Shown: one piece after another, positions 8,397-16,341 of the stretch | Layout: every line of letters begins with the position of its first letter | Position numbering within the stretch: position 1 is the stretch's first letter | Source: an uncultured bacterium | GTDB lineage: Bacteria > Bacillota > Clostridia > Lachnospirales > Lachnospiraceae | NCBI GenBank assembly: GCA_905215405.1 | Contig: CAJMQE010000040.1 | Coordinates: 1-34,605, forward strand | Direction of reading: 5' to 3' | Length of the DNA stretch: 34,605 nt | Made by a program: the position numbers and the translations under genes | The notes under the pieces: generated by a model | What the model was told of the DNA's origin: nothing | What the model saw: the letters and a program-made list of their open reading frames with translations, nothing else | The model's database searches: none

Positions 8397-9179
8397 ATGG
8401 GAAAGTTTTTTGATATTGATGGTGGATTTTTCAGATTCATGACAAAAGTGGCAGATTTTATTCTGTTAGATGTACTTGTGTTTCTGTTCAGTCTTCCAAT
8501 TGTGACAATTGGACCTGCATTGACTGCAATGAACTATGTTGCTTTAAAAGAGGTAAGAGATGAAGAAGGATATCTGTGGAGAAGTTTCTGGAAGGCTTTT
8601 AAACAGAATTTTAAGCAGGGATTTCTGATAGAGCTGATCATTATCGCAGCAGGAGCGATTCTTTTTATTGATATGAGAATTACTTATACATGGGCCAGTG
8701 TGGAAGATAGTCTGATCGCAAGGTTATTATTCTTTGTGCTTCTTGGTTTTACCGCAGTGGTAGCAGCAGCCAGCATGTATGTGTTCCCAATGCTCGCAAA
8801 ATTTGATAATACAGTGATTAAGCTGGTCAAAAACTCAATTCTTATGTGTGTAAAACATTTACCACAGACGATTGTTATGGCAATTATTACTTATGGCCTT
8901 GCTTATGCAACCTTTACATATCCACTTTTCATTTTGTTTTCAATTGGTTTGGCAGGTTATGCGGATGCATATATTCTGGCAAGGGTATTTGATATTTATA
9001 TTCCGAAGAAGCATGCGGTAGAAAAGGAAGACGACAATCAGGCCGCAACACAGGAAGAAGAGATGGCAGAAAATGTTGTACTGACAGCACAGGATATGGG
9101 ATATGATAATGCAGGAAGTGAAAGCCTGACAGCAGATGCAGAAGGCTCAGAAGCGGAAGAAACTGATAATGTGGAATAA
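8397..9179 (+). CDS. DUF624 (YesL-like) integral membrane protein
   Basis: This 260-residue protein matches the DUF624/YesL family. It opens with GKFFDIDGGFFRFMTKVADF and has the typical pattern LPIVTIGPALTAMNYVALKEVRDEEGY and SFWKAFKQNFKQG. About five hydrophobic helices follow to about residue 205. The last 55 residues form a hydrophilic, strongly acidic cytoplasmic tail rich in Glu, Asp and Ala, longer than in YesL. YesL-type genes often sit with carbohydrate ABC transporters, but no such partner is adjacent here. I chose the ATG at 8397 because AAGGAG lies seven bases before it; upstream in-frame starts lack a good ribosome binding site. The function of the family is not established. Confidence 0.85.
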   Translation: MGKFFDIDGGFFRFMTKVADFILLDVLVFLFSLPIVTIGPALTAMNYVALKEVRDEEGYLWRSFWKAFKQNFKQGFLIELIIIAAGAILFIDMRITYTWASVEDSLIARLLFFVLLGFTAVVAAASMYVFPMLAKFDNTVIKLVKNSILMCVKHLPQTIVMAIITYGLAYATFTYPLFILFSIGLAGYADAYILARVFDIYIPKKHAVEKEDDNQAATQEEEMAENVVLTAQDMGYDNAGSESLTADAEGSEAEETDNVE

Positions 9180-9228
9180 AACACTAGAAAGTATCTTAAT
9201 TTGTTCCTAGTAATAAAGGGATAAACAA

Positions 9229-9310
9229 AGATATAATAAACAGAGATATAAATAGAGATATAATAAACAGAGATATAAGTAGAGATATAAATAGAGGTAA
9301 AAATATAAAT
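9229..9310. repeat. 27-bp AT-rich tandem repeats
   Basis: The phrase AGATATAATAAACAG begins at 9229 and again at 9256, and the following AGATATAA(A/G)TAG half-unit recurs at 9244, 9271 and 9283. This is about 2.5 to 3 copies of a 27-base unit built from 15- and 12-base subunits. It lies in the 3' region of the DUF624 gene directly before its terminator. Confidence 0.85.
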
Positions 9311-9314
9311 ATAA

Positions 9315-9352
9315 AAACCTGGCAGATGGGTAGGGTCTGTCAGGTTTTTTTT
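9315..9352 (+). terminator. Rho-independent terminator of the DUF624 gene
   Basis: AAACCTGGCAGA (9315-9326) pairs with TCTGTCAGGTTT (9337-9348) over 12 bp with one G-U pair, followed by a T run. Confidence 0.9.
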
Positions 9353-9460
9353 ATCTATATGGTTATGGGATATAGATAACATGTTATGTGAGACATTGCT
9401 GCCTCTTACCTATTTATAAGTATTCTGACTGGCAAAATATTGAAAAAAACGGATATAAAA

Positions 9461-9525
9461 GTCCTTTTTCTTTCTATCTTCGACATATTTTGAATAAATA
9501 AGACAAATGATAGAAAGAAACGGAC
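9461..9525 (-). terminator. Hairpin terminator after the PII gene
   Basis: GTCCTTTTTCTTTCTATC (9461-9478) pairs almost perfectly with GATAGAAAGAAACGGAC (9509-9525) across a loop of about 30 bases. On the minus strand it is followed by T-rich sequence, so it can end the transcript of the gene stopping at 9556. Confidence 0.65.
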
Positions 9526-9555
9526 AGTTTCCTGGCCTTTTCCAAATGCACACTT

Positions 9556-9894
9556 CTATAGAGCATCGGTACCCCGCTCACCAGTACGGATCCGGATCGC
9601 ATCACAGACATCGTATACAAAAATCTTACCATCACCGTAGGTACCCGTATTGATTTTTTCGATGACTTCATCAATGATAGTGTCGGCGACTTCATCGCTG
9701 ACAACGGTCTCTACCTTCACTTTTGGAAGAAGATTAACATTGAATTCATTTCCACGATAGATCTGTTTGTGTCCTTTCTGACTACCATATCCCATGATAT
9801 TGGAAATCATAAGTCCGGTCGATTTGCAGTTTTCCAGGATGGCTTTCAGATCGTCGAGTCGTTCTGGCTTTATGATTATTTCAAGTTTCTTCAT
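9556..9894 (-). CDS. PII nitrogen-regulatory signal protein
   Basis: This 112-residue protein has exactly the length of GlnB/GlnK. PII trimers sense ATP/ADP and 2-oxoglutarate and bind targets through the T-loop. The family core is clear: MKKLEIIIKPERLDDL at the start, the T-loop Q39-KGHKQIYRGNEF, LLPKVKVE, and the C-terminal block GDGKIFVYDVCDAIRIRTGERG. Position 51, the tyrosine uridylylated in enterobacterial GlnB, is phenylalanine here, while Tyr46 is kept, so control by uridylylation is unlikely. The ATG at 9892-9894 follows GGGAGG by a normal distance. No amtB or glutamine synthetase gene is adjacent. The neighbour upstream on the same strand is an unknown membrane protein, 80 bases away, which could be a partner. 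Confidence 0.93.
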   Translation of the reverse strand: MKKLEIIIKPERLDDLKAILENCKSTGLMISNIMGYGSQKGHKQIYRGNEFNVNLLPKVKVETVVSDEVADTIIDEVIEKINTGTYGDGKIFVYDVCDAIRIRTGERGTDAL

Positions 9895-9974
9895 AATAAA
9901 TACCTCCCTGCCTGAGCATCTTTGTTTCAAAGCGTTTTTGCATTTTGCCGCGAAATCAATATTGCAATCTATAT

Positions 9975-10547
9975 TTATTTTGCAGCTGGTTTCTTGGTTG
10001 GAATCCCTTCCATATAAAGCTGGTTGCAAGCTGTAAATACTACAGAACTATAGTAAATTGTGCAGACAAGAACAAGTGCCTGTACCAGAATGGAAGCAAT
10101 TGATACGTTGGACATGAAAGCGATGTAGCTGACAAATATGAAGATTCCAAGAACTGCCCATGTGATTCGGAAATTACGTGTCAGTGCAGCTTTATCCTGA
10201 CGTTTTGATTCGAGCATAATACTTTCTGTGAAATAATAAGTGACATAAATCGCGAAGATGGTTGTCAGTCCACGGGTAAATGTATCCATTGTGGATGCAT
10301 ATTCTCCAAAGTCATAGAAATTGACAGCCTGTACGATCACAGAAACGATCAGACCTTTGATGGCAGAATTTTTTGTCTTTTTAAATAAGCGATTGCGGGG
10401 AACGAGTGGCATAACGCCGATGATGATCAGGGCATAAGCAATGATATCAGAAAAGATATCAACTCTTGCGCCGCCGATGTTTACAGTGAATTCCAGAACC
10501 TGTATCAGGATTCCGGCAAGAATCAGTGCAATATTCTTTTTATTCAT
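9975..10547 (-). CDS. Polytopic membrane protein of unknown function
   Basis: I do not recognise a named family for this 190-residue protein. About six hydrophobic segments can be seen, near residues 6-24, 31-50, 65-80, 93-110, 130-150 and 153-172, with short loops and a Lys-rich C-terminus. No transporter signature or catalytic motif is evident. The ATG at 10545-10547 has GGAGG nine bases upstream, so the start is secure. It lies 80 bases before the PII gene on the same strand and probably shares its transcript. That placement suggests, without proving, a membrane target of PII in place of AmtB. Confidence 0.75.
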   Translation of the reverse strand: MNKKNIALILAGILIQVLEFTVNIGGARVDIFSDIIAYALIIIGVMPLVPRNRLFKKTKNSAIKGLIVSVIVQAVNFYDFGEYASTMDTFTRGLTTIFAIYVTYYFTESIMLESKRQDKAALTRNFRITWAVLGIFIFVSYIAFMSNVSIASILVQALVLVCTIYYSSVVFTACNQLYMEGIPTKKPAAK

Positions 10548-10884
10548 TTGATAAAACCTCCAGTATAAATACGTGTTTTTGCAGAACGATCGCGATCGGA
10601 AAATTGACTACGGATCGTGGTTCACAATATTTGTAGAAATGATTGTCTGTATTTATGAGACAAACCTCCTTTAATAATAAAATAATCACATAACAAGGTC
10701 AACAAGTTTATAGAAAATTCATCATTCGAGGCCAGATGCAGAAGCATTTCAGAACCCCTTTTTCGGGCTGAAATATATTGGAAAATGTACTGAAATTAGA
10801 ACTTGTTTTTGAAAGTATAAATAGTTACAATATATGGGACAATTTAATAGTGAGAGAATATTATTTGTAAAGAGGAGAAAGCAT
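10548..10884. other. Divergent intergenic region with operator-like palindrome
   Basis: This 337-base gap separates the minus-strand membrane protein from the ABC importer. It holds a perfect 12-base palindrome CGATCGCGATCG at 10587-10598. On the minus strand there is also a strong ribosome-binding-like AAAGGAGG (complement near 10666-10673) followed by a small TTGTCT/AGACAA hairpin but no start codon at the right distance. The importer promoter is at 10803-10831. Confidence 0.6.
10803..10831 (+). promoter_or_regulatory. Promoter of the family-5 ABC importer operon
   Basis: A -35 TTGTTT (10803-10808) and a -10 TACAAT (10826-10831) are separated by 17 bases, leaving a leader of about 45 bases before the start codon at 10885. 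Confidence 0.55.
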
Positions 10885-12432
10885 ATGAAAAAGAAAAAAA
10901 GACTGTTAGGTCTAATGATGCTTATGGTAATGTCAATTTCTGTTGTACTGACGGGATGTTCAGGCGACAAGAATAGTTCGCAATCTTCGGATAATAGTTC
11001 TTCTGGAGAACCAACTTATGGTGGTTCGGTTGTTGTAGGAATACAACAGGATGTCGATAGTCTTGACCCACATATGGCAACAGCGGCAGGAACTAAGGAA
11101 ATTTTATTTAACATCTTCGAGGGCCTTGTAAAGCCTGATGAAAATGGTAACCTGATCAATGCAGTAGCAAGTGATTACAAGATTTCAGATGATGGTCTTG
11201 TATATACATTTACATTAAGAGATGGTGTGAAGTTCCATAATGGAAATGAAGTCACAGCACAGGATGTAAAATATTCACTGGAAAGAGCATCAGGCTTATT
11301 AAATGGTACACCGCTGATCGCAGCATTAAAGAAAATTAAAAGTGTCGATATAGTGGACAGCAAGACAGTCGCAGTAACACTTTCTACAGCTGATACAGAA
11401 ATGATCTATAATTTCACAGCTGCAATTATTCCAGATGGCTCTGGAGAAAGTGAAGCATCACAGCCTGTCGGAACTGGTCCGTTCAAATTTGTATCTTACA
11501 CGCCACAGGAGAGCATAATTGTAGCGAAGAATGAGGATTACTGGCAGAGTGGACTCCCATATCTTGATGAAGTAAAATTCAAGATCGAGTCAAGTGCTGA
11601 TACTGCAATTATGGATTTAAAGGGCGGTTCTATAGATATTTATCCTTATCTTACAGATTCCCAGGCAAAAGAGTTGGAAAGCACATATAATGTCAGCAAT
11701 AGTATTTCAAATGTCGTACAGGCATTATTTATGAATAATAATGTAGCACCATTTGACAATGTAAAAGTCAGACAGGCAGTTAATTATGCTATTAACAGAA
11801 CAGAGATCAACAGCTTTGTATCGGGTGGAAAAGGTGCTGAAATCACATCAGCCATGCTTCCAAGTCTGAAAGACTATTATAATGATTTAAGCAGTATGTA
11901 TCCAAATAATATAGAAAAAGCAAAGCAGTTGCTTGCTGAAGCCGGTTATCCGGATGGATTTGATATGGAAATTACGGTTCCATCAAATTATCAGTTCCAT
12001 ATGGATACTGCACAGGTAGTAGTAGAGCAGTTAAAGCAGGTTGGCATTAACGCAAAGATCAATGGTGTCGAATGGAGCACATGGTTAAGTGATGTCTACA
12101 ATGGAAGACAGTATCAGACAACAATCTGTGGTATTACCTGCGACATGACTCCTGGCTATCTGCTGAATCGTTTCACAACAACATCAGCAAAGAACTTTAT
12201 TAACTTTAACAGCACTGAATTTGATGAAACATTTGCAAAAGCAGCTGCAACCGTTAATGTGGATGAAAAGAAAGAATACTATAAGGAATTACAGACAATA
12301 ATGGCTGAACAGGCTGGATCTGCTTATATTCAGGTAGCACCAATGTTCATAGCTATGAATAAGAATCTGGGCGGCTATAAATTCTATCCAGTATACGTCC
12401 AGGACATGTCTACAGTTTACCGAGCACAGTAA
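10885..12432 (+). CDS. Family-5 extracellular solute-binding lipoprotein (peptide/nickel type)
   Basis: This 515-residue protein is the binding component of a DppA/OppA/NikA-type ABC importer. It has a Lys-rich start, a hydrophobic helix and the lipobox LTGC with the lipidated cysteine at residue 25, then a Ser/Asn-rich tether. The mature part shows the family pattern: GGSVVVGIQQDVDSLDPH, the LRDGVKFHNGNEVTAQDVKYSLER region and VRQAVNYAINR. It should sit on the outer face of the membrane and deliver an oligopeptide or similar ligand. The start is the ATG at 10885, with AGAGGAG eight bases upstream. Two permeases and a fused ATPase follow in order, so the importer is complete. The substrate cannot be read from sequence. 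Confidence 0.93.
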   Translation: MKKKKRLLGLMMLMVMSISVVLTGCSGDKNSSQSSDNSSSGEPTYGGSVVVGIQQDVDSLDPHMATAAGTKEILFNIFEGLVKPDENGNLINAVASDYKISDDGLVYTFTLRDGVKFHNGNEVTAQDVKYSLERASGLLNGTPLIAALKKIKSVDIVDSKTVAVTLSTADTEMIYNFTAAIIPDGSGESEASQPVGTGPFKFVSYTPQESIIVAKNEDYWQSGLPYLDEVKFKIESSADTAIMDLKGGSIDIYPYLTDSQAKELESTYNVSNSISNVVQALFMNNNVAPFDNVKVRQAVNYAINRTEINSFVSGGKGAEITSAMLPSLKDYYNDLSSMYPNNIEKAKQLLAEAGYPDGFDMEITVPSNYQFHMDTAQVVVEQLKQVGINAKINGVEWSTWLSDVYNGRQYQTTICGITCDMTPGYLLNRFTTTSAKNFINFNSTEFDETFAKAAATVNVDEKKEYYKELQTIMAEQAGSAYIQVAPMFIAMNKNLGGYKFYPVYVQDMSTVYRAQ

Positions 12433-12630
12433 GAAGTGCCATGGTGCTGGGAAAGCTTGCTTTCCCAGACCGTAGCACTCCTTACTGTATTGGGCGAACG
12501 CCCAATACATGAGCAGACCATTGGTCTGCGAATGCGGGAAACAATATAACAGCACACAAAAAAACAAACTCATGTGTGTTGGCACACCAGTAACACCGGC
12601 ACGGCTGAAAGCACGTGCCAGCAGAGAGGC
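12433..12630 (+). promoter_or_regulatory. Row of stable hairpins between binding-protein and permease genes
   Basis: Three strong hairpins follow the binding-protein gene. CTGGGAAAG pairs with CTTTCCCAG (12447-12468), TGTATTGGGC with GCCCAATACA (12486-12509), and GCAGACC with GGTCTGC (12513-12529). Two weaker ones follow: GTGTG/CACAC and GCACG/CGTGC. None has a T run, so they are unlikely to terminate fully. As in other importer operons, such structures usually protect the 3' end of the binding-protein mRNA and give more binding protein than permease. Confidence 0.75.
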
Positions 12631-12695
12631 CGGAGATACCAAAAGTCATATACACACTACTTTGAAATAGAAAATCCGAGAAAGGAAACCAACGA

Positions 12696-13649
12696 ATGAA
12701 ATACATTTTAAAGAAAATAGTAACTCTCATTATCACATTGTTTATCGTATCGCTTGCGACCTTTCTCGCATTTCAGATCATTCCAGGAGATGCGGTAGCA
12801 AATATGCTTGGAACAGAAGCAACGCCTGAGCGTGAAGAAGCGCTTCGGACCCAGCTGGGACTGGACAGACCGGTACCTGAACGCTATCTGAACTGGATCA
12901 AAGATGTGGCAAAGGGAGATTTTGGTACGAGCTACCGTTATTCAGAAAATATGAATGAAATGATGAGCGTGAGCAAGCTGATCGGGGACAAACTTCCGGT
13001 CACGCTCTGGCTCGCATTACTTTCTTTTATCATAATCATAGTGATATCCATTCCACTGGGTATCCTGTGGGCAGGAACAAAAAATCGGTACCTGGATGGA
13101 TTACTGAATGTAATCTGCCAGATATCGATGTCTGTTCCATCTTTTTTCCTGGGGATCATCGTCATATACATATTTGGCCTGACACTGAAATTATTTACTC
13201 CGGGAAACTATATCAGCTATAAGGAAAATTTCGGAGGTTTTCTTAGTTATCTGCTCTTTCCGGCAGTATCCATAGCAATTCCGAAAATAGCTATGACAGC
13301 CCGTTTCCTTCGGAATTCCATGCTTACTGAGGTAAAAGCGGATTATGTCAGAACGGCTTATAGCAAGGGAAATACCAGAAAAAGAGTATTATATGGCCAT
13401 GTATTAAAAAATGCACTCATACCAGTTGTTACATTTATTGGTATGATTACTGCTGAAATTGTTGCAGGAAGTATTGTTGTAGAACAGGTCTTTGGCCTTC
13501 CCGGAATTGGCAGACTGTTGATCAGCTCTATCTCAACAAGAGACTTTCCGGTAGTGCAGATTCTGGTACTTTATATGGCTTTTGTTGTTATTTTCGTATA
13601 TTTTGTGGTAGATATCATTTATAAAATGATCGATCCAAGAATACAGTAG
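12696..13649 (+). CDS. ABC importer permease, DppB/OppB-like
   Basis: This 317-residue inner-membrane protein has the DppB pattern: an N-terminal helix (KKIVTLIITLFIVSLATFLAFQIIPGD), an extracellular segment with LGLDRPVPERYLNW and about five further helices. The ATPase-contacting EAA loop lies near VRTAYSKGNTRKRVLYGHVLKNALIP. The C-terminal EQVFGLPGIGRLLISSI stretch is typical of the family. It pairs with the DppC-like permease nine bases downstream to form the channel. The ATG has AAAGGA upstream. It follows the binding-protein gene across the hairpin row, with no separate promoter seen. Confidence 0.93.
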   Translation: MKYILKKIVTLIITLFIVSLATFLAFQIIPGDAVANMLGTEATPEREEALRTQLGLDRPVPERYLNWIKDVAKGDFGTSYRYSENMNEMMSVSKLIGDKLPVTLWLALLSFIIIIVISIPLGILWAGTKNRYLDGLLNVICQISMSVPSFFLGIIVIYIFGLTLKLFTPGNYISYKENFGGFLSYLLFPAVSIAIPKIAMTARFLRNSMLTEVKADYVRTAYSKGNTRKRVLYGHVLKNALIPVVTFIGMITAEIVAGSIVVEQVFGLPGIGRLLISSISTRDFPVVQILVLYMAFVVIFVYFVVDIIYKMIDPRIQ

Positions 13650-13658
13650 CAGGCATGA

Positions 13659-14546
13659 ATGGTGAATAAGATGATAAATGAGAATATGGAAAATCAAAAA
13701 GAACAAGAAATGGCAAAAGAAACGAAATATCATGGCGTGAAGGAAAAGGAAAGAAAGAACTGGTACCTGAGGATCGGGAGCGGAATCGTTATTACGCTGA
13801 TCGTACTTGGGATTGTAGGACTTTTCTGGACACCTTACAGCACAACTGCGCTTTCAGCAGCTGAAAAGTTTGCAGCCCCTTCTCTGTCACATATTATGGG
13901 AACTGACAATTTTGGCAGGGATATTTTTTCTCGTGTGATGAAGGGCCTGAGCATGACAGTACTGGTCGGGACCTCTGTGGTGTTCGTCAGTGGTACGATT
14001 GGTATTGTAGTTGGAGCTGTGACAGGATATTTTGGCGGAATTGCAGATGAAATCATTATGAGGTTTAATGATGCGGTTAATTCATTTCCAAGTATTCTGC
14101 TTGCACTGGTACTGATCAGTGTGATCGGAACAGGCCGGTACAATGTTATTTTGTCATTATCTATTGTATTCATTCCGGGATTCGTCAGAATCGTAAGGAG
14201 TGAATTCTTAAAATACAGAAATCTCGATTTTGTAAAAAGTGCCAGACTGATGGGTGCAGGAAATTTCAGAATTATGTTTGTACATATACTTCCAAATGTA
14301 ATGTCCACATTTCTGGTAGCACTGACAGTCGGCTTTAATAATGCAATTCTGGCAGAAGCAGGCATGAGTTATCTTGGAATTGGACTGCAGCCACCAGATG
14401 CAAGTATCGGAAAAATGCTTTCAGATGCACAGAGCTATCTTTTCTCGGCTCCATGGTACGCATTGTGCCCTGGTATCATTCTGGTACTCTTTATACTCGG
14501 ATTTTCGCTGATGAGCGAAGGAATCAGGAGGAAGATCAATGATTAA
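13659..14546 (+). CDS. ABC importer permease, DppC/OppC-like
   Basis: This 295-residue permease is the second membrane half of the importer. It has a hydrophilic N-terminal stretch of about 35 residues and a first helix at about 38-58. The DppC hallmarks are HIMGTDNFGRDIFSRVMKG, the EAA-type loop FVKSARLMGAGNFRIMFVHILPN, and AEAGMSYLGIGLQPPDASIGKM near the C-terminus. The start is uncertain: the ATG at 13659 lacks a strong ribosome binding site, and translation may be coupled to the dppB-like gene ending nine bases earlier. Its end overlaps the ATPase gene by eight bases, which supports coupled translation of the whole unit. Confidence 0.92.
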   Translation: MVNKMINENMENQKEQEMAKETKYHGVKEKERKNWYLRIGSGIVITLIVLGIVGLFWTPYSTTALSAAEKFAAPSLSHIMGTDNFGRDIFSRVMKGLSMTVLVGTSVVFVSGTIGIVVGAVTGYFGGIADEIIMRFNDAVNSFPSILLALVLISVIGTGRYNVILSLSIVFIPGFVRIVRSEFLKYRNLDFVKSARLMGAGNFRIMFVHILPNVMSTFLVALTVGFNNAILAEAGMSYLGIGLQPPDASIGKMLSDAQSYLFSAPWYALCPGIILVLFILGFSLMSEGIRRKIND

Positions 14547-16206
14547 GGTGAAAAATCTTTCCATAGCATTTGGAGAACAGGTCGTTGTTAATGATGTCAC
14601 ATTTTCTATTGAGGATAACAGGATCCTGGGTCTTGTGGGAGAATCTGGATCAGGTAAATCTATTACCGCATTAACGATTATGGGACTTTTATCGGAACAC
14701 GCAACAATCCTGCACGGAAGCGTTGAGGTGGATGGCACTGTCATAGTCAGTCAGGATGGAGAGAACCACGACAGCAGGTTGAATTATGTCAATAGCAGGG
14801 AATTGAAAAAATTGCAGGGAAAAGTGATGTCCATGATTTTTCAGGAGCCGATGACTTCTTTGAACCCTACTTTAAAAATAGGCCGACAAGTAGAAGAAAT
14901 TCTGAAAATCCATACCTCAATGGATGCTGATGATCGTAAAAAGCTCGTTCTGGAAACACTGGAAAGTGTCGGACTTACTGATGCAAAGCGAGTTTATGAG
15001 AGCTATCCACATGAATTATCAGGCGGTATGAGACAGCGTGCGATGATCGCCATGGCAATCATTTTAAAACCGAAAATTCTGATTGCAGATGAGCCTACAA
15101 CGGCACTTGACGTTACAATTCAGGCGCAGATCTGTGAGCTGCTGAAAAATATCAGTACAGAAAATAAGATGTCAGTTCTTTTTATAACCCATGATCTAAA
15201 TCTTGCAAGACAGTTCTGCCATCAGATCATAGTAATGAATCAGGGGGATCTGGTGGAGAGTGGAGAATCAGAAGAGATTTTTGCAAGACCGGTCCAGGAG
15301 TATACGAAAAAACTGATTGGAGCGATTCCATCCAGAACAAAACGGAAAGTAGCGCAAGTTCGGACAAACGATTCATCGGAAAATTTATCCGACTTAAAGG
15401 TAAATGAATCAGAGACAGTGCAAGCACAATCAGTACTGGCGCAGCCATTACAGGCACAGTCAACACAAACCCCAGAAAAAGAAGAAAATATTCTGGAAGT
15501 CCAGGGCCTGAATGTATTCTATCAAGAAAAAAATAATCATATATTTAAGAAAAAGGCACGCAAACAGGTCGTTTTTGATGCCAGTTTTTCTATAAGACCA
15601 GGAGAAATTATGGGACTTGTAGGAGAAAGCGGCTGTGGAAAATCTTCTTTGTCAAAAGCGATTCTTGGTATGAATGATCAGATAGCAGGTGAAATCAGAC
15701 ATTTTTCTGATAGACCGCAAATGATCTTTCAGGATCCATACAGCTCTCTGAATCCATCAAAGACCATTGGCTGGATTCTGGAAGAACCATTAAGAACAGC
15801 CGGAGGTCTTTCCAATTCCCAGTTAAAGGAAGCTGCTGTAGCAATGCTGAAAAAAGTGGGGCTGGATGAGCATTTTTACGGACGAAAACCAGGAGAACTC
15901 AGCGGTGGACAACGACAGAGAATCAGCATTGGCCAGGCATTGATTGCAAGACCGAAATTTGTGATCGCAGATGAGCCAGTTTCCGCGCTGGATGTGACTA
16001 TTCAGGCGCAGATCATGGATCTGATGTGCAATCTGCAGCAGGAAATGAATCTTGCTTACCTTTTCATTTCCCATGATATTAATGTTATTTATCAGATGTG
16101 CGACAGATTGATGGTCATGAAAGAGGGAAGAATTATAGAGGCAGGGGAAACAACGCAAATATTCGATGATCCCCACGATCCTTATACAAAGATGCTTTTG
16201 CAGTAA
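14539..16206 (+). CDS. Fused double ATP-binding protein of the peptide-type importer (DppD-DppF-like)
   Basis: A single 555-residue protein carries both nucleotide-binding domains that are usually separate DppD and DppF. The first domain has Walker A GESGSGKS (34-41), signature LSGGMRQR (from 160) and Walker B ILIADEP (D184, E185). The second has GESGCGKS (362-369), LSGGQRQR (from 454) and FVIADEP (D478, E479). A linker of about 50 residues between them is rich in Gln, Ala, Ser and Thr. Both domains look catalytically intact. Each should face one permease half in the cytoplasm. Such fusions are known, for example GsiA and YejF. The start overlaps the permease gene by eight bases. Confidence 0.94.
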   Translation: MIKVKNLSIAFGEQVVVNDVTFSIEDNRILGLVGESGSGKSITALTIMGLLSEHATILHGSVEVDGTVIVSQDGENHDSRLNYVNSRELKKLQGKVMSMIFQEPMTSLNPTLKIGRQVEEILKIHTSMDADDRKKLVLETLESVGLTDAKRVYESYPHELSGGMRQRAMIAMAIILKPKILIADEPTTALDVTIQAQICELLKNISTENKMSVLFITHDLNLARQFCHQIIVMNQGDLVESGESEEIFARPVQEYTKKLIGAIPSRTKRKVAQVRTNDSSENLSDLKVNESETVQAQSVLAQPLQAQSTQTPEKEENILEVQGLNVFYQEKNNHIFKKKARKQVVFDASFSIRPGEIMGLVGESGCGKSSLSKAILGMNDQIAGEIRHFSDRPQMIFQDPYSSLNPSKTIGWILEEPLRTAGGLSNSQLKEAAVAMLKKVGLDEHFYGRKPGELSGGQRQRISIGQALIARPKFVIADEPVSALDVTIQAQIMDLMCNLQQEMNLAYLFISHDINVIYQMCDRLMVMKEGRIIEAGETTQIFDDPHDPYTKMLLQ

Positions 16207-16228
16207 AAATCTGATTCGAATTGCCTAT

Positions 16229-16256
16229 TTCATATAATTTAGTTATGTAATATAAT
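16229..16256 (+). promoter_or_regulatory. Candidate promoter for the EIIC-EAL unit
   Basis: A perfect -10 TATAAT at 16251-16256 is preceded, after 16 bases, by a weak -35 TTCATA (16229-16234). Just downstream lie two small palindromes built on CATG(A/C)AAA..ACGAAGT..CATG (about 16265-16302), which could fold in the leader RNA. Confidence 0.35.
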
Positions 16257-16341
16257 AAAGTCTTACATGAAACGAAGTCTCATGCAAAACGAAGTTTGCA
16301 TGGAGTGATATAATATTTTTTATAGAAAGGTGTGGTCTGTC

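Larger units (their letters stand above)
9180..9555. other. Intergenic region: AT-rich tandem repeats and two terminators
   Basis: No gene is supported. Reading left to right the region holds the 27-bp tandem repeats (9229-9310), the terminator of the DUF624 gene (9315-9352), and the minus-strand hairpin at 9461-9525 that ends the PII transcript. Confidence 0.7.

Noticed and set aside
9038..9382. Minus-strand frame with YISIYISVYY-type repeats
   Set aside because: It is produced by the 27-bp AT-rich tandem repeats and the acidic tail of the DUF624 gene on the other strand.
10587..10598. HIP1-type highly iterated palindrome
   Set aside because: The core is CGATCGCGATCG, not GCGATCGC, and I noticed only one copy in the window.
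13835..14365. Long minus-strand frame of 176 codons
   Set aside because: It is opposite the DppC-like permease gene, whose protein is unmistakable, and has no ribosome binding site.
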